Origin: CAZTPH01 sp031552655
GTDB taxonomy: Bacteria > Pseudomonadota > Gammaproteobacteria > UBA9339
DNA length: 5,867 nucleotides
NCBI GenBank assembly: GCA_031552655.1
Contig: JAVBML010000066.1
Location: 1-5,867, forward strand
Direction of reading: 5' to 3'
Shown here: positions 1 to 5,867 of the stretch, one piece after another
How the letters are laid out: each line of letters begins with the position of its first letter
Numbering within the stretch: the first letter of the stretch is position 1
Position numbers and translations under genes: made by a program
The notes under the pieces: generated by a model
The model's input: the letters and a program-made list of their open reading frames with translations, nothing else
What the model was told of the DNA's origin: nothing
The model's database searches: none

Positions 1-1121
1 TAGAACTTGGAGACAGGTTACGTAAATTAGAGCGAGAAATTTATTTAGCAGCTGGAACCACATTTAACATTAACTCACCCCAGCAGCTGCAGGAAATTCT
101 CTACGTTCGCCTAGGACTACCTAGGTTACAAAAGACTCCCAAGGGAAAGCCATCGACGGCGGAAGGGGTGTTACAGGAATTAGCATTGGATTATTTTCTA
201 CCTAAATTAATATTGGAATACCGTGGGTTAACTAAGCTGAAATCGACTTACAGTGATGCTTTGCCTAGGGCAGTTAATCCCAAGACTGGTCGCATACATA
301 CTTCCTATAATCAAGCCGTTACTACCACGGGACGACTTTCGTCAACTAACCCTAATTTGCAAAATATTCCCATTCGCACGGAGGAGGGGAAACTAATTAG
401 GAAGGCATTTGTTGCCAAGCCTGGCGCTAAAATAATTGCCGCTGATTATTCACAAATCGAATTACGCATTATGGCTCATTTGGCAAAGGATGAAAATCTT
501 ATGAAAGCTCTACGACGGGGAGAAGATATACATCGCCTGGTAGCTGCGGAGATTTTTAATCTATTACCCGAAGATGTTACGGAAAATGATCGACGAAATG
601 CCAAGGCTATTAATTTTGGTCTAATCTATGGTATGTCCGCTTTTGGGTTAGCAAAGCGCCTTGGTATCTCTCGCATGGCTGCGGAGAGGTACATGGAGCG
701 TTATTTTCAGCGCTATCCTCGAGTGGGTGAATACATGCAGAAAATTAAAGAGTTTGCCTATGAGCATGGCTACGTGGAATCGATATTCGGACGAAGACTG
801 TATCTTCCCGATATTCGAGCGAAACACTTTGTCCGTAGGCAGGCAGCGGAACGACTTGCCATTAACGCTCCCATTCAGGGCAGCGCCGCTGATATAATCA
901 AACTGGCCATGATTGCCATTGATGATTGGATAGATAAAATGGATGGTGATGATGTAACCATGATTATGCAAGTTCATGATGAATTGGTTTTCGAGGTGAG
1001 CTCTGCATCGGTTACCACTATCCTAGCCATAGTCAGGGAAAAGATGGAACGCGTGGCGAATCTGGATGTTCCCTTAGTTGTTACCGTGGGCATAGGGGAT
1101 AACTGGGGAGAAGCCCATTAG
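1..1121 (+). CDS. polA: DNA polymerase I, C-terminal polymerase domain (partial, 5' end outside window)
   Basis: This is the last 372 codons of DNA polymerase I, read from base 3 to a TAG stop at 1119-1121. The gene starts outside the window, so the 5'-nuclease and 3'-5' exonuclease domains are not visible. What remains is the fingers, palm and part of the thumb of the Klenow-type polymerase, which fills gaps and replaces RNA primers in repair and lagging-strand synthesis. Family A motifs are intact: the TGRLSST/NPNLQNIP segment, motif A DYSQIELR (fragment residues 148-155, metal-binding Asp), the motif B O-helix around KAINFGLIYG with the Arg, Lys, Phe and Tyr positions conserved (about 197-210), and motif C QVHDE (about 323-327, second catalytic Asp). 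The Phe in the O-helix matches E. coli Pol I. The ending NWGEAH closely resembles the E. coli terminus, so the C-terminus is complete. It converges on the nitroreductase gene. Similarity is to my memory of E. coli PolA; no search was run. Confidence 0.97.
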   Translation, partial: ELGDRLRKLEREIYLAAGTTFNINSPQQLQEILYVRLGLPRLQKTPKGKPSTAEGVLQELALDYFLPKLILEYRGLTKLKSTYSDALPRAVNPKTGRIHTSYNQAVTTTGRLSSTNPNLQNIPIRTEEGKLIRKAFVAKPGAKIIAADYSQIELRIMAHLAKDENLMKALRRGEDIHRLVAAEIFNLLPEDVTENDRRNAKAINFGLIYGMSAFGLAKRLGISRMAAERYMERYFQRYPRVGEYMQKIKEFAYEHGYVESIFGRRLYLPDIRAKHFVRRQAAERLAINAPIQGSAADIIKLAMIAIDDWIDKMDGDDVTMIMQVHDELVFEVSSASVTTILAIVREKMERVANLDVPLVVTVGIGDNWGEAH

Positions 1122-1123
1122 TT

Positions 1124-1686
1124 TTAAACAATGCTAAGAATTTGTGGTTCTTTTCTAGGGGCCATGGTGGGAATTAGCTCGGGGTAGCCAATGCTTAGTG
1201 CTGATGCTATGTGATAATCCCGAGGTAAGGCAATTTTTTTTCTCAGTTCCAGATCTTCAATGTATTCACCTAAACCAATCCAACAGGTACCTAAATCTCT
1301 ATTGGTTGCCGCCAGCATAAAATATGCTGCCGCTAGGGAACAATCCTGCAAGAAAAAAGGGTAGTTATTTTTTCCCACAATGAAAACTAGACTAGGAGCA
1401 TTATGAAACACATTATACTGGGCATCACGCAAAGCGGATTCATATTTTTTTATCGGAGCATGAGGGTTGTGATCAATGATTTTTAGAAGATTTTTTTACT
1501 CTCTTCGGATAGAAGTTCTATGGTGGCGGTATCATTCACTATGATGAAATGCCAAGGTTGTCCATTTGAGGAATTTGGAGCCATGCAAGTTTCCCGTAGA
1601 ATATCATTTAAAATTTCCTGGCTCACTTTTCTATCGGTAAATTTTCTGATGGAACGACGATTGCTTATTAATAGTTCATAGTTCAT
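1124..1686 (-). pseudogene. Nitroreductase-family protein, frameshifted at an A7 tract
   Basis: Two adjacent minus-strand frames together make one small FMN-dependent nitroreductase-family protein. The first runs from ATG at 1686 to TAA at 1485-1483 and carries the N-terminal FMN-binding segment RRSIRKF (residues 10-16) and APNSSNGQPWHF (36-47). The second frame is open downstream of TAA 1498-1496 and ends at TAA 1126-1124; it carries the AAAYFMLAATNRDLGTCWIG helix and the SIGYPE motif near the C-terminus. Adding one base in the seven-A run at 1497-1491 joins them into a continuous 187-residue protein, a normal length for the family. Such enzymes reduce nitro groups, quinones or related substrates with NAD(P)H; the substrate here cannot be told. 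The ATG at 1686 is preferred over one 33 bases upstream because a strong GGGGGAG ribosome site sits 5 bases before it and because the family motif follows soon after. It lies 16 bases downstream of dotB. It may be a young pseudogene, a sequencing error, or a gene rescued by slippage. Confidence 0.85.
1491..1497 (-). other. A7 homopolymer at the frameshift in the nitroreductase gene
   Basis: On the coding (minus) strand the sequence around the break is AGT followed by seven A and then TCTTCTAA. The upstream frame ends at TAA 1485-1483 and the downstream frame is closed above TAA 1498-1496, so the frame change must lie in about 14 bases, which contain this run. Eight A would give Ser-Lys-Lys-Asn-Leu-Leu-Lys and keep the protein open to its normal end. 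Confidence 0.85.
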
Positions 1687-1691
1687 TTTTT

Positions 1692-1698
1692 CTCCCCC
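1692..1698 (-). promoter_or_regulatory. Ribosome binding site of the nitroreductase gene
   Basis: GGGGGAG lies 5 bases upstream of the ATG at 1686-1684 and just after the dotB stop. It decides the start: the earlier in-frame ATG at 1719 lies inside the end of dotB and has no comparable site. Confidence 0.7.
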
Positions 1699-1702
1699 GG
1701 AA

Positions 1703-2836
1703 TTAATTGTCAACCACATGCTTTGTCGAGGTAGCTATTAGTTTATATTCGCGCTCCGAAATTATTTTATCGCTGAATTTTTTTTCTGCGTCGGCCAGCA
1801 TTGTTTGACCTTGTTCATTTAATAATTTTCTCGTTACGGATGTAACCTGATTGAGATCTGAATTAAGCAATATGTCTCGCACTTCTTCATTAAATACTAA
1901 AAATTCCCTGAGAGCAACCTGTTTGCCATCCACCGTCGGTACTAATTTTTGGCAAATCACTAGTCTTATGGTTTCAATTATATCAATGGTTCGACCGTTG
2001 CGTTCATCGGCGGGAAAGGTACCAACTAGACGCCTGATGGTTTCCGGAACACCCGTGGTGTGCAGCGTAGTATATACGGGATGTCCCGTAAGTGCCGCTT
2101 CTATGACTGCGGCAATGGTTTCCGTATCCCTGGATTCACCAACGAGAATAAGTTTTGGTTTCCGCCGTAGGGCATTTCTTACTCCCGCTGCAAAGGTTGC
2201 TAGGTGTCTAGGTATTTCCGATTGGCTAACAATGGCCGAGGGTTTTTCTATACTATCGAAGACAAATTCGATGGGTGCCTCATAGGTTAATACTTTGCGG
2301 TTACACTGAGCTTCTTCTACGATTTTTCTAATTATGGCGGCGAGCAATGTGGATTTACCGGAGCCCGTGGCTCCCGTTACGTAGATTACTCCATCTCGGG
2401 GAGCTATGGCATCAATTATGTTTTGCTGTAGATTTAGGTCGTCTAATTTTGGTGGTTCACTGGGAATGGTGCGTAGAGTTATTTGAATACCGTGGTGCCC
2501 TTCCACTTGGCAACCGGTACCGTTTACGCGGTAGCGATATCTTTCTCCTCGGCTAGGGCGAAATTCATAGTGCGTATCAACATCCTGGCCGGATAAAATT
2601 TGCGTTGTTCCATTTGGTCCATAGAGCAAATTTAAAATATCCCCCACCTCCGCCGTCGATAGCTTATGTTTGGTTATTTTGTGAATATTGCCATGTATTT
2701 CTGCCACCACCGGCTCCCCGGTTTGGAAGGTTATGTCGGATGATTGTAATTTGCTACAGTGAGCTAAAATGGGTTCAAAATTATCGGCGCCAAATCTCAG
2801 TGGTTCCTGGGGAAATAGAAATTCTGATATTGTCAT
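1703..2836 (-). CDS. dotB: Dot/Icm type IVB secretion system ATPase DotB
   Basis: This 377-residue protein matches DotB of the Legionella/Coxiella Dot/Icm type IVB secretion system in length and in long conserved stretches such as VLTYEAPIEFVF and SEIPRHL..FAAGVRNALRRKP. DotB is a PilT/VirB11-like hexameric ATPase that works in the cytoplasm at the inner-membrane base of the machine and powers effector export. All nucleotide-handling motifs are present: Walker A GATGSGKST (155-163, Lys161), the Asp-box equivalent TYEAPIE (184-190), Walker B LILVGESRD with Glu234, and the His box TGHPVYTTLHTTG with His252 and His259. The N-terminal PAS-like domain of PilT-type ATPases spans about residues 20-125. 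The ATG follows the dotC stop with no gap (TAA then ATG) and has no clear Shine-Dalgarno site, which suggests translational coupling to dotC. No truncation or missing catalytic residue was seen. A type IV pilus PilT is unlikely given the DotD-DotC neighbours and overall sequence. Confidence 0.96.
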   Translation of the reverse strand: MTISEFLFPQEPLRFGADNFEPILAHCSKLQSSDITFQTGEPVVAEIHGNIHKITKHKLSTAEVGDILNLLYGPNGTTQILSGQDVDTHYEFRPSRGERYRYRVNGTGCQVEGHHGIQITLRTIPSEPPKLDDLNLQQNIIDAIAPRDGVIYVTGATGSGKSTLLAAIIRKIVEEAQCNRKVLTYEAPIEFVFDSIEKPSAIVSQSEIPRHLATFAAGVRNALRRKPKLILVGESRDTETIAAVIEAALTGHPVYTTLHTTGVPETIRRLVGTFPADERNGRTIDIIETIRLVICQKLVPTVDGKQVALREFLVFNEEVRDILLNSDLNQVTSVTRKLLNEQGQTMLADAEKKFSDKIISEREYKLIATSTKHVVDN

Positions 2837-3685
2837 TTATATTTTGTCCATTAGGGTTTTACAATTTTTTAATTTGTCAAGGAGAGGACTTTTAGCGCGA
2901 CCACTAGTTGTTGCCGCCGGTTTCCATTTTTTAGCGTCGGTTTTTAAGTGGGAGATGGCCGTTATGCGTAGCAGGCGATCATTAATTTGTATGTCATTGC
3001 CATCCCCGGTTATGCCGAGATCAGTTTGGGAAACATAGGGCTGGGTTACCATATGCTGTGCTAATAATTTTCGATAGAGAATCATCCCTTCATAGTCTCG
3101 CCTTAATTTTGCTAGATTTGTATTAAATATCTGACTGGCTTGCTCCGTACCATCGGTCCAACCGACATTTATGTACTTATTCCATAGCTCTCTTTCGTTT
3201 TTATTCTTGGGAAGGAGAGTAGTGTTAGGTTCTTCCGGAGCTTTATAGGGCATCCAAAGATAGTTGCGCCAGTTAGGTGGTGAAGTAACAAAACGTGGTT
3301 GCTGAATTATTTGATATTCCCTGTCGGAAACGCGTATGGAAAAATCATCGGCTAAATTCAAAGTGTTTCTTCCTTCCACTAAGACTGGTGGTAGTACACT
3401 ATGTTCTAACATTAGGTAATTAAAATTAAATATGTGATCAAGATTTCTTCTTTGTTTTTCTAGAACTATATTTATGTGGTGAGAATGCCAGGCAAGTGCT
3501 GCCTGAGCTCCCAGGCTATGGGCAGTCTGCTTGAGGGCGTCGGTTCTTATGGTGGCATTGCTAATCTTCGTTGCAGAGTTGATACCAAAGGCATCTATTT
3601 TGCTTGCTTCCGGAGATTTAGTTTTGGCACATCCTCCTAGAAGTAAAAATATAATTCCTGCAAATGCTAGCAGCTTCTTTTCCAT
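2837..3685 (-). CDS. dotC: Dot/Icm type IVB secretion outer-membrane lipoprotein DotC
   Basis: This 282-residue protein is DotC. In Legionella, DotC and DotD are outer-membrane lipoproteins that bring DotH to the outer membrane and form part of the core complex spanning the envelope. The N-terminus is a lipoprotein signal peptide: charged MEKK, a hydrophobic stretch at 5-16 and lipobox LGGC with Cys19 as the lipidated residue. The mature part carries segments I recognise from Legionella DotC, including VLPPVLVEGRNTLNL (98-111), QPRFVTSPPNWRNYLWM (129-145), LLAQHMVTQPYV (207-218) and DLGITGDGNDIQINDRLLRI (222-241). The C-terminal tail after WKP (about 257 onwards) is Lys-rich and does not resemble anything I know; the protein is somewhat shorter than Legionella DotC, which is about 300 residues by memory. 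The start is supported by an AAGGA site 8 bases upstream. It lies between dotD and dotB in the canonical order. Confidence 0.95.
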   Translation of the reverse strand: MEKKLLAFAGIIFLLLGGCAKTKSPEASKIDAFGINSATKISNATIRTDALKQTAHSLGAQAALAWHSHHINIVLEKQRRNLDHIFNFNYLMLEHSVLPPVLVEGRNTLNLADDFSIRVSDREYQIIQQPRFVTSPPNWRNYLWMPYKAPEEPNTTLLPKNKNERELWNKYINVGWTDGTEQASQIFNTNLAKLRRDYEGMILYRKLLAQHMVTQPYVSQTDLGITGDGNDIQINDRLLRITAISHLKTDAKKWKPAATTSGRAKSPLLDKLKNCKTLMDKI

Positions 3686-3693
3686 GAATCCTA

Positions 3694-3698
3694 TCCTT
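3694..3698 (-). promoter_or_regulatory. Ribosome binding site of dotC
   Basis: AAGGA lies 8 bases before the dotC ATG at 3685-3683, within the 26-base dotD-dotC gap. A second AGGA at 3692-3689 is only 3 bases from the ATG and is too close to be the main site. Confidence 0.6.
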
Positions 3699-3711
3699 TT
3701 TAGATAAATTA

Positions 3712-4203
3712 TTATTTGTTGTAGCGTAGTTCTATTAATTTACTGGCTGGATATATTTCAATGTTAGCTTTACTTGCGCATTGAAAATTTATGTCCCTGA
3801 GAATATCGGCTACGGTCATGTTTTTAGCCGTAATTGATATGAGAACGGGAATTCCAGGTTCCGTGCCCAGTACATTTAATTTGTATTTACATATGCCCGC
3901 GAGTTTTCTAGCGAGAGGTTCTACGGGGCCGCTCCAATCAACGGAAGTCAATTGGTTCATGCCGATTAATTCGGCATCAATGGGACTTTTTAATTTGCTA
4001 TTTCCTTGGTTGCTCTTTTCTATGCTTGCTAATTCGGTTAGTGCACTGCTGATTGAATCGGCGGCATTGGCAAGTCTTGCTTCGGTATCTAAATGACTAC
4101 GCTTAGCGTGGACACCCTGGGGGGTGATTTTAGTTTTCGAACTACATCCAATTGTTAGAGACACCAAGATGCTAACTATTAATACTAGGTTTCTAGGCTT
4201 CAT
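3712..4203 (-). CDS. dotD: Dot/Icm type IVB secretion outer-membrane lipoprotein DotD
   Basis: This protein, 163 residues from the chosen start, is DotD, the small outer-membrane lipoprotein that partners DotC and DotH in the Dot/Icm core complex. It has a basic n-region (MKPR), a hydrophobic stretch and a relaxed lipobox ending IGC with Cys20. A helical linker (about 40-65) leads to the C-terminal domain (about 88-162), which in Legionella DotD resembles the N0 domain of secretins; VDWSGPVEPL, GIPVLISI, ADILRDI and IELRY match the family. Three in-frame ATGs occur at 4218, 4209 and 4203. I chose 4203 because a GGGA site lies 9 bases upstream and because the signal peptide then begins normally; starting at 4218 would add five residues (MGYMD). 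Two tandem stops (TAATAA) end the gene. It is probably the first gene of a dotDCB operon, behind the candidate promoter at the suhB end. Confidence 0.93.
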   Translation of the reverse strand: MKPRNLVLIVSILVSLTIGCSSKTKITPQGVHAKRSHLDTEARLANAADSISSALTELASIEKSNQGNSKLKSPIDAELIGMNQLTSVDWSGPVEPLARKLAGICKYKLNVLGTEPGIPVLISITAKNMTVADILRDINFQCASKANIEIYPASKLIELRYNK

Positions 4204-4237
4204 ATCCATATATCCCATTCAGAAATTCTAATACTAT

Positions 4238-4266
4238 ATTTTGAAGCAATGGTTCTTAGTTGTCAA
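4238..4266 (-). promoter_or_regulatory. Candidate sigma-70-type promoter for dotDCB
   Basis: On the minus strand a perfect -35 hexamer TTGACA (4266-4261) overlaps the suhB stop codon TGA (4265-4263). At 17-base spacing it faces a weak -10, CAAAAT (4243-4238, 4 of 6 matches). A better -10 match, TATAGT at 4238-4233, would need a 22-base spacer, which is too long. A start near 4231 would leave a leader of roughly 28 bases to the ATG at 4203 and would include its GGGA site. The position is sensible for an operon starting at dotD, but hexamer matches occur by chance in AT-rich DNA. Confidence 0.4.
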
Positions 4267-5072
4267 GTGGATCCTTTTGTATTTACAGCGGAGGATTTCT
4301 CATTAATTATTTGCATCAGTAGTTTAAATAGATTGCCATTGGCAGCCACTATTTCTTTTTTATCAAAGAGATTATCACCACCATCGAAATCTGAAACTAG
4401 GCCCCCTGCTTCTTTAATTATGAGAGTCCCTGCTGCTATATCCCAGGGAGCATAGCCAATGCCCCAGAGGGCATCCACACGACCACAGGCAAGGTAGGCA
4501 CAATCTAGAGCCGCTGAGCCAGAACGTCTTGTTCCTGCAGCCTGGGGAATTATGGCGGCAAGAATTCTTAGAAAGAGGGAAAAATCTTGGCCTTTTTTAC
4601 CATTAAAACCAGCAGCTATGGTTGCTCCCATGAGGGATTTATGTTGGGAAACTCTAATTCTGTGTTCGTTAAGAAAGGCACCATTTCCCAGGGTTGCCGT
4701 AAACATTTCCTGGCGCAGCGGGTCATAGATTAATCCATGCTCCATGCGATCTTTATATTTTACGCCAATGGAGATGCAAAAATGGGGATGTCCGTGAATG
4801 AAATTAGTGGTGCCATCTATGGGATCTATGATCCAAGTATAGTCATCACTACCTACGGCCCCCCCCTCTTCACCGAGTATTGCATGGTGTGGATAGGATT
4901 CATGGATGGTCCTTATGATTTCAAGTTCAGCCATCCTATCTACGGTAGTTACATAATCGTTCGGCCCTTTTTCTTCAATGGTAATGGTATCCATGCGGTC
5001 TAGGGCACGGAGAATTATTTTACTCGCATTTCTGGCGGCTTTTATGGCGATATTTATTAGAGGGCTGATCAT
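4263..5072 (-). CDS. suhB: Inositol monophosphatase family protein, SuhB-like
   Basis: This 269-residue protein is a member of the Mg-dependent inositol-1-monophosphatase family, close in length and sequence to E. coli SuhB (267 residues). The family hydrolyses inositol-1-phosphate; E. coli SuhB also acts in ribosomal RNA transcription antitermination complexes and ribosome maturation, and which role matters here is not visible. The metal-binding set is complete: GEEGG with Glu68-Glu69, the signature WIIDPIDGTTNF (80-91) with Asp83 and Asp86, and PWDIAAG with Asp211. GSNDFVT-like KGPNDYVTTVD (35-45), RRSGSAALD (182-190) and EAGGLVSDF (221-229) are SuhB-like. The ATG at 5072 fits the E. coli N-terminus (ISPLINIAIKAAR), although no good Shine-Dalgarno site precedes it. 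It is transcribed away from lnt and reads toward dotD, 59 bases upstream of the dotD start chosen here, so some dot transcription could come from read-through. Confidence 0.95.
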   Translation of the reverse strand: MISPLINIAIKAARNASKIILRALDRMDTITIEEKGPNDYVTTVDRMAELEIIRTIHESYPHHAILGEEGGAVGSDDYTWIIDPIDGTTNFIHGHPHFCISIGVKYKDRMEHGLIYDPLRQEMFTATLGNGAFLNEHRIRVSQHKSLMGATIAAGFNGKKGQDFSLFLRILAAIIPQAAGTRRSGSAALDCAYLACGRVDALWGIGYAPWDIAAGTLIIKEAGGLVSDFDGGDNLFDKKEIVAANGNLFKLLMQIINEKSSAVNTKGST

Positions 5073-5217
5073 AGGTTATGGTTAGTTAGCTAGTAAATTA
5101 TCCTGCTAGTCTACCTCATAAAGAGGCACTTTGGGAAGAATTTAATATGCGAGGAGTACCATTGAATTAATTATATAAGTATAATTCGAGATATTACATT
5201 TACAGAAACGTTGGCCT
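5073..5217. promoter_or_regulatory. Divergent suhB/lnt intergenic region
   Basis: This AT-rich 145-bp gap must hold the start signals of two divergent genes. For suhB, the minus strand shows GATAAT at 5102-5097, one mismatch from the -10 consensus, but no good -35 at 16-18 bases. GATAAT is flanked by two direct copies of ACTAGC (minus strand 5110-5105 and 5094-5089), 16 bases apart start to start, which could be an operator or chance. Neither gene has a strong ribosome site. No small gene or terminator was seen. Confidence 0.4.
5180..5185 (+). promoter_or_regulatory. Candidate -10 element for lnt
   Basis: A perfect TATAAT lies 32 bases upstream of the lnt ATG. The best -35 at normal spacing is poor (GTACCA at 5156-5161, 18-base spacer, 3 of 6 matches), so the promoter assignment rests on one hexamer and its position. 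Confidence 0.35.
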
Positions 5218-5867
5218 ATGCCTCGATTATTCAGATGCTCATTAAATTTTATTTCACCGTGGATCTCCATATTGGGAGCGCTGGGTAGCGGCGCCATGAT
5301 GACGCTGTCATTTGCTCCCTTCGGTTACCACTATTTAGCTATTTTTTCTTTGGTAATTTTACTACTTATCTGGAATCAAGCGAAAACTCCCCGGCGGGCA
5401 TTTTTTTACGGGTTAATTTTTGGCATGGCTTTTTTTGGTACGGGGGTATATTGGGTGTTTATTAGTGTGTATCACTACGGTAATGCTCCCGGAATAGTGG
5501 CAGCTATGATAGTTATGCTATTAATTAGCTATCTAGCCCTTTATCCTGCGGTGCAAGGATATTGGTGGATTCGTTGCCGTGGAAATTTGAGCCATGTTGG
5601 ATTTCTGCTATTTTTTCCCACCTTGGTAGTCGCAGGGGAATGGATACGTGGCTGGCTATTTACGGGGTTTCCCTGGCTGTTTCTAGGGTATGGACAAATA
5701 GATTCTCCTCTGCGAGGCTTTGCCGCTATTTTGGGTGTCCATGGCATCTCTTTCATTGGTGCCCAGATAGCGGGAGCACTGGGTGCCATCATTTGCCTAA
5801 GAAAAAACCTTTGGAGAGTGATTGCTTTGCTAGGTTTAATCTGTTCTTGGATCATTATTGGTACGTT
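5218..5867 (+). CDS. lnt: Apolipoprotein N-acyltransferase, N-terminal part (partial, 3' end outside window)
   Basis: An open frame from ATG 5218 runs off the right edge after 216 complete codons. It is the N-terminal membrane region of Lnt, the inner-membrane enzyme that transfers a third acyl chain from phospholipid to the N-terminal cysteine of lipoproteins, the final step after Lgt and LspA. The sequence is strongly hydrophobic with several transmembrane segments (roughly 13-30, 38-53, 62-82, 92-112, 126-140 and 168-193). Family motifs include LSFAPF (30-35), FFGTGVYWVFISVYHYG (72-88), EWIRGWLFTGFPWL (141-154) and GYGQID (157-162), which line up with my memory of E. coli Lnt (SFSPF, LFGSGINWVYVSI, EFLRGWVLTGFPWL, GYSQID). 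The nitrilase-type Glu-Lys-Cys catalytic domain is downstream and not seen. No in-frame ATG, GTG or TTG start exists between the ATG and an upstream TAA at 5182-5184, so the start is secure despite a weak ribosome site. Confidence 0.94.
   Translation, partial: MPRLFRCSLNFISPWISILGALGSGAMMTLSFAPFGYHYLAIFSLVILLLIWNQAKTPRRAFFYGLIFGMAFFGTGVYWVFISVYHYGNAPGIVAAMIVMLLISYLALYPAVQGYWWIRCRGNLSHVGFLLFFPTLVVAGEWIRGWLFTGFPWLFLGYGQIDSPLRGFAAILGVHGISFIGAQIAGALGAIICLRKNLWRVIALLGLICSWIIIGT

Noticed and set aside
648..977. Minus-strand open frame inside polA
   Set aside because: It is antisense to the motif B to motif C part of PolA, with no own signals.
1445..1451. Second A7 run in the nitroreductase gene as the frameshift site
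   Set aside because: The upstream frame has already terminated at 1485-1483, so the shift must occur earlier, at the first A7 run.
1703..1714. TTGACA-like sequence at the dotB end on the minus strand as a promoter for the nitroreductase gene
   Set aside because: The hexamer at 1714-1709 is only about 23 bases before the ATG, so a -10 at normal spacing would fall inside the ribosome site and start codon.
1851..2285. 144-codon plus-strand open frame
   Set aside because: It lies entirely opposite the DotB ATPase core, whose motifs are intact; the Ser/Met/Arg-rich translation has no family resemblance.
2347..2895. Plus-strand open frames opposite dotB and dotC
   Set aside because: They are antisense to strongly conserved genes, show no recognisable motif and look like low-complexity translations of the complementary strand.
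5151..5217. GAGGAG at 5151-5156 as the lnt ribosome site
   Set aside because: It is about 60 bases before the lnt ATG, and an in-frame TAA at 5182-5184 lies between them.
5541..5855. Minus-strand open frame opposite lnt
   Set aside because: It is a shadow of the lnt frame, which has clear Lnt motifs and continuous reading to the window edge.

Overview
The window looks like a chromosome fragment from a gammaproteobacterium of the order Legionellales (relatives of Legionella, Coxiella and Rickettsiella). Two things support this. The PolA, SuhB and Lnt proteins are of the gammaproteobacterial type. A complete dotD-dotC-dotB cluster of the Dot/Icm type IVB secretion system is present, in the gene order known from Legionella and Coxiella. 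The DNA is moderately AT-rich. No species can be assigned from sequence reading alone.

Layout, left to right: (1) the 3' part of polA on the + strand, entering from the left edge and ending at 1121; (2) a run of five co-directional minus-strand genes read from right to left: suhB (5072-4263), dotD (4203-3712), dotC (3685-2837), dotB (2836-1703) and a nitroreductase-family gene (1686-1124) broken by a one-base frameshift at an A7 tract; (3) a 145-bp divergent intergenic region (5073-5217); (4) the 5' part of lnt on the + strand, running off the right edge. polA and the nitroreductase gene converge, with only two bases between their stop codons.

How the genes work together: DotD and DotC are outer-membrane lipoproteins that help assemble the outer-membrane core of the Dot/Icm machine with DotH, and DotB is the cytoplasmic PilT-like ATPase that energises it. 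dotC and dotB abut exactly (stop TAA followed directly by ATG), and dotD lies 26 bases upstream of dotC, so they very likely form one operon. A consensus TTGACA overlaps the suhB stop codon and may be part of a promoter for this operon; read-through from suhB is also possible. Lnt, encoded divergently, performs the last acylation step of lipoprotein maturation, a step that DotC and DotD would be expected to need. Whether this proximity means anything is open.

The secretion genes are a recognised system, and I see no undescribed system here. The points most worth a second look are the homopolymer frameshift in the nitroreductase gene, the placement of dotDCB among housekeeping genes, and the candidate promoter inside the suhB stop codon. 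I see no tRNA, rRNA, CRISPR array, insertion sequence or convincing intrinsic terminator.
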